5,725 bases of DNA from Planctomycetaceae bacterium (GTDB lineage Bacteria; Planctomycetota; Phycisphaerae; Phycisphaerales; SM1A02): the NCBI GenBank assembly GCA_947474205.1, contig CANJIC010000140.1, forward strand, positions 1 through 5,725, in the 5' to 3' direction. Under the pieces are notes generated by a model that did not search any database, had not been told where the DNA came from, and was given only the letters and a program-made list of their open reading frames with translations. The translations under genes were made by a program, and so were the position numbers. Positions within the stretch are counted from its first letter, which is position 1; each line of letters opens with the position of its first letter. Below are positions 1 through 5,597 of this stretch, piece after piece.

Positions 1-670
1 CTTTGATGGCTCTTCAACGCTGTTCACGATTGGCGCGCCAGGCGACACCGCGACTGCGGGCATCTGGGTGCGCAATGCGGTGCTGAGTGGCTGCGGTGCC
101 AACACTGTTTCATACAGTGGAACCAAGGCGTTTGTGACGGCTTATAGAAGTTGCGAGGATGTTGACGGCGGCAAGACTTCATTTCTAAGTCCAATTGTGG
201 ATGCCTCTTCGGGTGACACGGTTGAATTGTCCTACGCCATTTTCTTAAGTTACAACGGCGCCACTCCAACAGATGATCCGTTAGAAGTGTTCGTCAGCAA
301 TGACGGCGGCAGCACTTGGGTGCTTGGCGCTTCCTACACCACCGCAACTGGCGCCAACACGTGGGTGCTGAAGAAATTGAATGTGCTCAATTTGTTGCCA
401 GTCACCAGCCAAATGCGCGTGAAGTTTGTGGCGCAAGACAACGGCACCGACAATACGGTTGAAGCCGGCGTTGACAGCGTCACATTCACCAGTGTGAAGT
501 GCGCCGATGCTGTCTTTGGCGATTTGAACGGTGATCGTGTTATTGACAGCTCCGACGTTGCATTGTTGTTGCTTGACTACGGTGCATGTCCTAGTTGCCC
601 TGGCGACTTAGACGGCAGTGGTGAAATTGACGCGGGCGACACCGCCTTGATGTTGCTTAACTTTGATTAA
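1..670 (+). CDS. C-terminal part of a secreted protein with beta-rich module and dockerin-like tail (5' end outside window)
   Basis: The reading frame is open from base 2 (Phe-Asp-Gly...) to the TAA at 668-670, giving 222 visible residues. The first ATG in frame, at 68, is internal, because the residues before it align with the downstream paralogue. The visible part matches the C-terminus of the metallopeptidase at 944-3784 along its whole length (by eye more than half identical), with shared blocks FDG, GDTATAGIW, SGCGA, TPTDDPLE, SNDGG, TWVL and VKFVAQDNGTDN. It has a beta-sandwich-like domain (about residues 1-165 of the visible part). Two EF-hand, dockerin-type loops follow: GDLNGDRVIDSSD and GDLDGSGEIDAGD, separated by ACPSCP. 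The N-terminal function is unknown; it may be another hydrolase like its neighbour. The product is probably exported, because the module and paired Cys residues fit the extracytoplasmic space. A strong terminator follows 26 bases after the stop, so the gene ends its transcription unit. Confidence 0.85.
   Translation, partial: FDGSSTLFTIGAPGDTATAGIWVRNAVLSGCGANTVSYSGTKAFVTAYRSCEDVDGGKTSFLSPIVDASSGDTVELSYAIFLSYNGATPTDDPLEVFVSNDGGSTWVLGASYTTATGANTWVLKKLNVLNLLPVTSQMRVKFVAQDNGTDNTVEAGVDSVTFTSVKCADAVFGDLNGDRVIDSSDVALLLLDYGACPSCPGDLDGSGEIDAGDTALMLLNFD
2..670 (+). repeat. Copy 1 of a shared C-terminal module (paralogous to 3125-3784)
   Basis: This segment encodes 222 residues that align end to end with the last 219 residues of the 946-residue peptidase. 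Similarity is visible in DNA too, for example ACAGATGATCC and AGTGGTGAAATTGA occur in both copies. The copies have diverged at many third positions and differ by small indels, so this is an old duplication or domain shuffling rather than a recent one. Confidence 0.8.
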
Positions 671-695
671 TGTATTGAACCTTGACAGCTCATTG

Positions 696-726
696 ACGGG
701 CGGATCTCTCTCGATCCGCCCGTTTT
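696..726 (+). terminator. Rho-independent terminator of the first gene
   Basis: An 11-bp perfect stem (ACGGGCGGATC at 696-706 with GATCCGCCCGT at 713-723) encloses a six-base loop TCTCTC. It is followed by TTTT and a T-rich run (TTTTCATTTTTATTTTAAA). The position 26 bases after the TAA stop and the GC-rich stem make this a textbook intrinsic terminator. Confidence 0.92.
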
Positions 727-943
727 CATTTTTATTTTAAATGACAATCACAAGACAGACGGACGTGAAAAATCTCGCGGAGCGCTCGCTTTGTAGGTCC
801 TATATAAATATATATTTTAGGCAAATTTTCGATGTTTTCATTGCAAGCGCTATATCAGGTGCCATAATCTCATAGGTGAAGCAAGGCTGTCGTTCTGTTG
901 CCAAATTGAAGTGGAACCATAATTAAAGAAAGCTCTTAAGACC
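727..943 (+). other. Intergenic region upstream of the metallopeptidase
   Basis: I see no convincing gene here. Contents in order are: the T-rich tail of the terminator; a GAGCGCTC palindrome at 780-787; an AT-only patch at 801-819 containing the palindrome AAATATATATTT (806-817); a candidate sigma70-like promoter at 841-868; and a purine-rich leader (AAAGAAAG at 925-932) before the start codon. The AT-rich patch upstream of the promoter could act as an UP-like or bendable element, but this is inference. Confidence 0.6.
841..868 (+). promoter_or_regulatory. Candidate sigma70-like promoter for the metallopeptidase gene
   Basis: TTGCAA (841-846) and CATAAT (863-868) are separated by 16 bases, each one or two bases from the -35/-10 consensus. 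Transcription would start near 875, leaving a leader of about 70 bases. An alternative pair, TTGCCA (898-903) and CATAAT (918-923), has only a 14-base spacer and would start too close to the ATG. Planctomycete promoters are not well described, so this is only a match to the general bacterial consensus. Confidence 0.35.
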
Positions 944-3784
944 ATGATGCACTTGTCAAAGAAAATCGGTTTGTCCCTGGTGGGTTCTGCAGCACTTTTG
1001 TTCGGTGCCGCCACATTCGCTTTGGCAGGAAATCAATTTGCAACCAACAATGGCGCCAACGCCAACAATCTCAACACTGGAGCCATTGGCAACCAAGTTG
1101 ATCCAAATGGTGAGACAATTCAAGCTCGCTTTGGGCGGCTCTTTCCAGGCGGCGGCTTGCACACCATTAATGGCTCACTGCGCCGCGTGTGGGGAACCAC
1201 ATTCTCCCACGGCGTTTCACCAAGCGCTAGCGCCGACTCATTCATGCGCGAGTGGTCCATGCTGTGGAATGTTCCATACACGCAACTTGAAAAAGTTGGA
1301 CCAACAGAAGACGGCGCGCACACATTGCCGTTGGTGACAAGTGAAGACGGAACATCAAGCGAGTTCACCGTGGCGTATTTCCGACAACAAGCCAAGGGCG
1401 TGCCAGTGTTCCGTTCATACGGCTGGGGCTTGGTCCGCAGCGAAGATAATTTTCCTATGGTTCTTGCAGGCGCCACGCTGCGCAACATTGGAACCATGGA
1501 AGCGCAACTTGCTGGCAAAAACCTGGACGCATCTTCAATCGATGTTGGGTTGGTTGGAAGCCAAGCTCTTGGTCAATTCACCGCGCCGCCACAAATGAAC
1601 ACGCCGCGCTATGTGGTGTGGGCTGGCCTTGATGAGGATGTTCAAACTGCCAAACTTGCGGTTGAATTTGTCGCCACAGGTGGCGGCGCGTTTGATCCAT
1701 CCAACTACCAAAAAATTCTCTTTGTTGTGGATGCCGCAAACGGCAACATTCTCTTTCAAGAGAGCATGATTCACCACGGAACCGTCACCGGTCAAGTGAA
1801 TGAATATGTCACCACTGATTTCCGAGCCGACGCGTGCAGCGCCGAGGTGATTCGCGGCATGCCGTACGCCAAAATTCTTATTGGAAGCACCACTGTGTAC
1901 GCAGATACCAACGGCGCATTTACTCACACTTACTCGGGAACTGGTTCTGTCCTTGCGGCTGCAACACTTGCTGGAAAGTATTTCAAAGTTGTTGAACAAA
2001 GTAGCACTTTAGGAACGGTGCCATTGCAAACTTTGGTTGATGGAAGCAACAGCACATTCCTGTTCAATCCCACGCCAAATGTGGTCAATACCGCGCAGAC
2101 CAACTCCTATGAAATTGCTAATCGCACGCGTGAAAAAATTCTGACCGCCAACGCCAGCTATCCAACTATTGCAACGCAAACAAGTTTCACCATCAACACC
2201 AACATTGCCGATGTGTGCAATGCCTACTACGACGGCAGCAGCATTAATTTCTTCAGTGCTGGCAGTGGTTGCAATAACACCGCCTTCGGCGATGTTGTGG
2301 CCCATGAATATGGCCATCACATGGTGCAATGCGGTGGAAGCGGTCAGGGCGAATATGGTGAAGGACAATCCGACATCGTTGGCATTATCATTACCGACAA
2401 CTCCCAACTTGGAGTTGGTTTCCAAAGCTGCTCTAGCGGTATTCGTAGCGCCAGCAATTCATGCCAATACTCATCAACTGGATGCTCAAGTTGCGGCAGT
2501 GAAATCCACTCATGCGGACAACTTATTTCTGGTTGCTTCTGGAGCCTGCGAAGCAGTTTCATTACTACATATCCAAGCGACTATCGAACGCGACTTGCAA
2601 AATTGGCTGTGAATTCAACGCCGCTTCACGCCGGTTCCAGCAGTATTCAAAATGACATCACGTTGGATTACCTCACGCTTGATGACGACAACGGAAATCT
2701 GGGAGATGGAAGCCCGAATTACTCGGCTATTAGCAATGCGTTCTCTGCCCACGGTCTTCTGCCGCCAGCGCTTGCGTTGTTCACCATATCTCTTCCAAAT
2801 GGTGGTCCAACAACCGTCGATCCAAGCGGCGGAACAACAATGAGCGTGTCTATTGTTCCAGTGTCCAGCCAAGTATTGGCAGGCAGCCCAAAACTGTATT
2901 ACCGCGAAGGTATCTCTGGAACTTTCTCCTCTGTTGCATTAACAAGTAATGGTGGCACTAATTACACCGCCACATTCCCCGCTGGTGGTTGCAATACCAC
3001 GGTGCAGTATTACATAGAGGCCAAGTCCACAGGTGGGACGGCGCTCGTTCTACCAACCACGGCTCCAACCACAAATTACTCCACCACTTCGGTGCTCTCA
3101 TCGGTTGTTGCTTTACTTGAAACCTTTGATGGAACCACTACCGCATTCACCGTTGGCGCTGCTGGCGACACCGCCACCGCGGGCATTTGGATTCGTTCAA
3201 ACACCGCCAGTGGTTGTGGTGCCACGCCTGCGGCGTACAGCGGTTCCAAAGCCTTTCTTACTGGTAGTGGAAGTTGCAACGATGTTGACAATGGAAGGAC
3301 TACATTGTTGTCACCATCCTTTAGTGGAATTGGTTCCGATGAGGTGTATGTCAAGTTCGCTTTGTACATGAGCTACAACAGCGCCACCCCGACAGATGAT
3401 CCACTTGAAGCCTATTTATCAAATGATGGCGGTGTGACGTGGGTATTAGTGGGTTCCTATTCAACAGGTCAAGCATGGAATCTGAAGACCATCAAAGTGA
3501 AAGATTTCTTGACCGTATCTACGGATATGAAGGTCAAGTTTGTTGCCCAAGATAATGGCACGGACAATGTTGTTGAAGCTGCCATTGACTCATTCTCGGT
3601 CACCAAAATTACTTGCTTCGAAGCGCTCTTTGGCGATCTAGACGGAAGCGGCACCCGTGATAGCGGCGACGTTGCGCTTCTGTTGGTCGACTTCGGCGCT
3701 TGCCCTGGGTGCCCTGGCGATCTAGATGGAAGTGGTGAAATTGACTCGGCAGATACCGCTTTGTTGTTCTTGAATTTCGACTGA
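944..3784 (+). CDS. Secreted M36/M4-like zinc metallopeptidase with C-terminal dockerin-like tail
   Basis: A 946-residue exported endopeptidase precursor. Residues 1-28 form a signal peptide (KK at 6-7, hydrophobic core, cleavage after ALA28). Residues about 80-280 resemble the FTP/PepSY-type propeptide of thermolysin and fungalysin families (VAYFRQQAKGVPVF; ILFVVDAANGNIL), which inhibits and chaperones the enzyme. Residues about 280-355 look like an inserted beta domain. The catalytic domain (about 385-605) carries H454-E455-Y-G-H458, with E473 in GEGQSD (ExxxD, as in M36 and M4) as likely third zinc ligand. H522 in EIHSCGQ sits where thermolysin His231 would be, followed by FWSLR and DDDNGNLGDGSPNY (580-593). 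An Ig/Fn3-like domain (about 610-715, ending with the YYIEA strand) precedes the shared module (728-946) with EF-hand loops at 898-909 and 926-937. The catalytic domain is Cys-rich. Start: TAA at 920-922 closes the frame upstream; ATG 944 and 947 are adjacent, and only a weak purine stretch precedes them. Exact peptidase family is uncertain; the gluzincin assignment is firm. Confidence 0.88.
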   Translation: MMHLSKKIGLSLVGSAALLFGAATFALAGNQFATNNGANANNLNTGAIGNQVDPNGETIQARFGRLFPGGGLHTINGSLRRVWGTTFSHGVSPSASADSFMREWSMLWNVPYTQLEKVGPTEDGAHTLPLVTSEDGTSSEFTVAYFRQQAKGVPVFRSYGWGLVRSEDNFPMVLAGATLRNIGTMEAQLAGKNLDASSIDVGLVGSQALGQFTAPPQMNTPRYVVWAGLDEDVQTAKLAVEFVATGGGAFDPSNYQKILFVVDAANGNILFQESMIHHGTVTGQVNEYVTTDFRADACSAEVIRGMPYAKILIGSTTVYADTNGAFTHTYSGTGSVLAAATLAGKYFKVVEQSSTLGTVPLQTLVDGSNSTFLFNPTPNVVNTAQTNSYEIANRTREKILTANASYPTIATQTSFTINTNIADVCNAYYDGSSINFFSAGSGCNNTAFGDVVAHEYGHHMVQCGGSGQGEYGEGQSDIVGIIITDNSQLGVGFQSCSSGIRSASNSCQYSSTGCSSCGSEIHSCGQLISGCFWSLRSSFITTYPSDYRTRLAKLAVNSTPLHAGSSSIQNDITLDYLTLDDDNGNLGDGSPNYSAISNAFSAHGLLPPALALFTISLPNGGPTTVDPSGGTTMSVSIVPVSSQVLAGSPKLYYREGISGTFSSVALTSNGGTNYTATFPAGGCNTTVQYYIEAKSTGGTALVLPTTAPTTNYSTTSVLSSVVALLETFDGTTTAFTVGAAGDTATAGIWIRSNTASGCGATPAAYSGSKAFLTGSGSCNDVDNGRTTLLSPSFSGIGSDEVYVKFALYMSYNSATPTDDPLEAYLSNDGGVTWVLVGSYSTGQAWNLKTIKVKDFLTVSTDMKVKFVAQDNGTDNVVEAAIDSFSVTKITCFEALFGDLDGSGTRDSGDVALLLVDFGACPGCPGDLDGSGEIDSADTALLFLNFD
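3125..3784 (+). repeat. Copy 2 of the shared C-terminal module (paralogous to 2-670)
   Basis: This part encodes residues 728-946 of the metallopeptidase and matches the upstream protein fragment throughout. Five Cys positions are kept in both copies (here C758, C778, C891, C920, C923), and the last EF-hand loop is nearly identical (GDLDGSGEID). Conservation of a complete module at the same C-terminal place in two neighbouring proteins suggests a common localisation or assembly role. Confidence 0.8.
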
Positions 3785-3813
3785 TCCTGACGAATTTGAA
3801 ATAAGAAATCCAC

Positions 3814-3849
3814 GCGGGCGATGTCCAATGGGCGTCGCCCGCTTTCTTT
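3814..3849 (+). terminator. Rho-independent terminator of the metallopeptidase gene
   Basis: A ten-pair stem (3814-3823 with 3833-3842, one G-U pair; core GCGGGCGA / TCGCCCGC) has a nine-base loop and is followed by TTTCTTT. It begins 29 bases after the TGA stop. Its right arm can also pair with a further GCGGGC downstream; see the alternative hairpin entry. Confidence 0.8.
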
Positions 3850-3877
3850 GAAGCGGGCTTCTGAAAGTATTTTTTTC
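3837..3877 (+). terminator. Alternative, overlapping hairpin with T-run
   Basis: GCCCGCTT (3837-3844) pairs perfectly with AAGCGGGC (3851-3858) around a six-base loop TCTTTG. The seven-base T run at 3871-3877 lies 12 bases further on. The left arm is the right arm of the preceding terminator, so the two hairpins exclude each other. The T run is too far from the stem for an ideal terminator, so this may be a backup or a transcript-end stabilising structure. Confidence 0.45.
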
Positions 3878-3885
3878 GCTAAACT
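3859..3885 (+). promoter_or_regulatory. Weak candidate promoter of tRNA-Leu
   Basis: TAAACT (3880-3885) is a possible -10 and TTCTGA (3859-3864) a possible -35, with a short 15-base spacer across the T run. Transcription would begin near 3891, about 20 bases before the mature tRNA. A promoter is expected here because terminators lie just upstream, but the boxes themselves match poorly. Confidence 0.22.
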
Positions 3886-3910
3886 CTTCGTCCCGCGAAA
3901 TCGGGAATTG

Positions 3911-3994
3911 GCCCTGGTGGCGAAATTGGCAGACGCGCCAGCTTGAGGTGCTGGTGGGAGCAATCCCTTGGAGGTTCGAGTCCTCTCCTGGGCA
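3911..3994 (+). tRNA. tRNA-Leu (anticodon GAG)
   Basis: An 84-base class II tRNA reading CUC/CUU leucine codons. Acceptor arms are 3911-3917 (GCCCTGG) and 3987-3993 (CCTGGGC), with discriminator A3994. The D stem is GCG/CGC (3920-3922, 3934-3936) with loop AAATTGGCAGA. The anticodon stem CCAGC/GCTGG holds the loop TTGAGGT with GAG at 3945-3947. A long variable arm (3955-3969, GGGA-GCAA-TCCC) is typical of leucine tRNA. The T arm is GGAGG-TTCGAGT-CCTCT. The acceptor has a T-T opposition at 3915/3989 (positions 5 and 68). CCA is not encoded (TTT follows), so it must be added by the CCA-adding enzyme. Confidence 0.95.
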
Positions 3995-4031
3995 TTTGGT
4001 TTGTGTTTGAGTTGGTCTTTGGCTTGCGGAT

Positions 4032-4037
4032 ACGGAG
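4032..4037 (+). promoter_or_regulatory. Ribosome binding site of queE
   Basis: ACGGAG lies six bases before ATG 4044 and is close to the Shine-Dalgarno consensus. It supports this start over later in-frame candidates and contrasts with the metallopeptidase, which lacks a comparable site. Confidence 0.7.
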
Positions 4038-4043
4038 CGCGAT

Positions 4044-4769
4044 ATGAGCGACACGGTGACACACACAATTTCTGTGACCGACGCTCGCAACGCCTCGCTG
4101 CGTATCAATGAAACTTTTTTCTCCATTCAAGGCGAAAGCACATTCGCGGGCAGGCCGTGTTTTTTTATTCGCCTCACAGGTTGCCCATTGCGATGCGCTT
4201 GGTGCGACACTAGTTACGCGTTTCGGGAAGGCGCGCCGCGCACGGTTGTTTCGTTGATCGCGGAAGCCTTGGCATCACGCTGCGACTTGGTTGAAGTCAC
4301 CGGCGGCGAGCCGTTGGCGCAAGCGGCGTGCGTTGATTTAGTGCGCGCATTGTGCGACGCCGGCCTGACCACGCTTATAGAAACTTCCGGCGCGCTTGAT
4401 ATTTCCCCGCTCGACGCGCGCTGCATTCGCATTATGGATTTGAAGTGCCCCGCCAGTGGCGAGTGCGGGCGCAACTTGTGGAGCAATCTTGATCACCTGA
4501 AGCCACATGACGAAATTAAATTTGTCATCGCTGATCGCGGCGATTATGAATGGGCCAAAGACATCATGATCAAGCACGCGCTGGGCGCGAAAGTGAATTG
4601 CGTCTTGATGAGCGCGGCGTGGACGCAGGCAAAAAACGCTGATATTGCGGGGTGCGCAGGGCTGGATCCAAAGTCCCTCGCCGAGTGGATTTTGGCCGAC
4701 GCCCTGCCCGTGCGCATGCAAACGCAATTGCACAAATTAATTTGGCATCCGTCCACGCGCGGAGTTTGA
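4044..4769 (+). CDS. queE: 7-carboxy-7-deazaguanine synthase QueE (radical SAM)
   Basis: A 241-residue cytoplasmic radical-SAM enzyme that converts 6-carboxy-5,6,7,8-tetrahydropterin to 7-carboxy-7-deazaguanine, the ring-contraction step of queuosine (preQ0/preQ1) synthesis. Seen in the sequence: INETFFSIQGES (21-32), typical of the QueE N-terminus; the cluster-binding Cys motif C47-PLR-C51-AW-C54 followed by DTSY; TGGEPL (86-91) for SAM binding; ETSG (113-116); DLKCP (132-136); HDEIKFVI (155-162); and a QTQLHKLIW end (226-234). Length matches the family. It starts 49 bases after tRNA-Leu with a good ribosome binding site and no obvious promoter between, so it may be co-transcribed with the tRNA. 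No other queuosine gene (queC, queD, queF) is in the window. Queuosine modifies G34 of GUN anticodons (Asp, Asn, His, Tyr), so the neighbouring tRNA-Leu(GAG) is not an expected substrate. Confidence 0.93.
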   Translation: MSDTVTHTISVTDARNASLRINETFFSIQGESTFAGRPCFFIRLTGCPLRCAWCDTSYAFREGAPRTVVSLIAEALASRCDLVEVTGGEPLAQAACVDLVRALCDAGLTTLIETSGALDISPLDARCIRIMDLKCPASGECGRNLWSNLDHLKPHDEIKFVIADRGDYEWAKDIMIKHALGAKVNCVLMSAAWTQAKNADIAGCAGLDPKSLAEWILADALPVRMQTQLHKLIWHPSTRGV

Positions 4770-4794
4770 AACTGATTTGATGTGGAATTTAATT

Positions 4795-4809
4795 TCACCA
4801 CAACGGTGA
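4795..4809. terminator. Weak hairpin between convergent genes
   Basis: TCACC (4795-4799) and GGTGA (4805-4809) form a five-pair stem with loop ACAAC in the 72-base gap between the convergent queE and DUF429 genes. A competing small hairpin, TGTGG (4781-4785) with CCACA (4798-4802), uses the same bases. Neither is followed by a real T run, so a role as bidirectional terminator rests mostly on position. Confidence 0.25.
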
Positions 4810-4841
4810 TATTGTTTGGTTCAATACATCGCCGCAGTGAT

Positions 4842-5597
4842 TTAGTAAATCCAACCTTCAATCGTGGCCGTCGCGGGTGGAATCCACTGCAGTGGTTCAG
4901 TTAGAAGAATCATGGCGTCAAGCAAGTCGCCCTCCTCATCATCGATGGCTTCTTGACCCATGCGATCTGGAATGCGCAAGTGCTCATGATCAAGCGTGCG
5001 CACCAAGCGCTCGCGCAATTGACGCGGCGGAATACCGGCGCCCTTGTAGCCGTGATCGGGCATGCCGGAAAATTTCAGAATGCTCGCGGGGCAACCTTCG
5101 CACACGGTGACTTGGTTTTTGGGGTGACCGTTATGCACGGGCTCAATGCGAATGCCAGCATCAGCAAGTGGCTTGAGCACTTCGGCGATCAAGGTCCATG
5201 TCTGCTTGAAGATGCGCAAGTTCATTGGCGCCATGGGTGTGCGGAAAAGTTGGTCGCAGATGCGCTTAGGTTCTTGACGCGACACTTTGCGAATGGCGGT
5301 GCGCCACAAGCGCGGATCTTTGAATGATTCCATCCATGTGACCATGCCGCTCCATGTAGGCGCGACATCAAATTGGCGCAGTGATTCCAAGGCAAGACCA
5401 AATGGCGCGTCGATGCGGAACATGTGTGGCTGACCGTCCTTGGCGCATTCAAGAATGTGGCGCAGCAAACTGTTGCGGTCCATGCGACCCTTGTAGCGAA
5501 TGGGGTCGTGACGCTTGAGCAAGTCGCGCTCCACCACGCGTATTTTGGCGGCGCCGCCAGAGGAAGCGCCGGAGAAATCTATGCCGTGCAAAATCAT
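4842..5597 (-). CDS. DUF429-family protein, predicted RNase H-fold nuclease
   Basis: A 251-residue soluble protein. The start HGIDFSGA (4-11) is characteristic of DUF429 proteins, where this Asp (D7) sits on the first strand of a predicted RNase H-like fold. The second block is FRIDAPFGLALE (60-71, D63), followed by VCEGCPASIL (165-174, E167), matching the family's usual E-x-x-P-A block, and finally DEEGDLLDAMILL (220-232, D224 and D227). These acidic residues are the candidate metal-binding site. The family is known from comparative sequence work as a predicted nuclease; substrate and biological role are not established. The central region (90-135) is rich in Arg, Lys and Trp, which would suit nucleic-acid contact (inference). 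ATG 5597 is chosen because no ATG, GTG or TTG lies upstream in frame before the TAG at 5700-5702, and GGTGA precedes it by four bases. It is convergent with queE. Confidence 0.75.
   Translation of the reverse strand: MILHGIDFSGASSGGAAKIRVVERDLLKRHDPIRYKGRMDRNSLLRHILECAKDGQPHMFRIDAPFGLALESLRQFDVAPTWSGMVTWMESFKDPRLWRTAIRKVSRQEPKRICDQLFRTPMAPMNLRIFKQTWTLIAEVLKPLADAGIRIEPVHNGHPKNQVTVCEGCPASILKFSGMPDHGYKGAGIPPRQLRERLVRTLDHEHLRIPDRMGQEAIDDEEGDLLDAMILLTEPLQWIPPATATIEGWIY

Noticed and set aside
68..670. Taking ATG 68 as the start of a complete 200-residue gene.
   Set aside because: The frame is open to base 2 and the residues before the ATG match the module in the downstream peptidase, so the ATG is internal and the gene is cut by the window edge.
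898..923. TTGCCA plus CATAAT as promoter of the peptidase.
   Set aside because: The 14-base spacer is too short, and the start would fall only about a dozen bases before the ATG.
1120..2425. Long minus-strand open frames (1120-1518, 1535-1999, 2009-2425) opposite the metallopeptidase.
   Set aside because: They are antisense shadows of a gene with signal peptide, zinc motif and paralogue; composition explains their openness.
1..3784. A mobile element or recombination unit bounded by the two related modules at 2-670 and 3125-3784.
   Set aside because: The repeats are diverged coding copies at the C-termini of two genes; no transposase, integrase or terminal inverted repeats are visible.
3469..4130. 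Three overlapping minus-strand open frames (3469-4068, 3722-4126, 3879-4130) with peptides such as PGEDSNLQG and RGLEPPRD.
   Set aside because: They run antisense through the peptidase end, the terminators and the tRNA. The recognisable peptide is the well-known false translation of the antisense strand of a leucine/serine-type tRNA gene, not a protein.
4953..5327. A 124-codon plus-strand open frame inside the DUF429 gene.
   Set aside because: It lies wholly antisense to a gene with recognisable family motifs, has no ribosome binding site that I can see, and its sequence shows no known domain.
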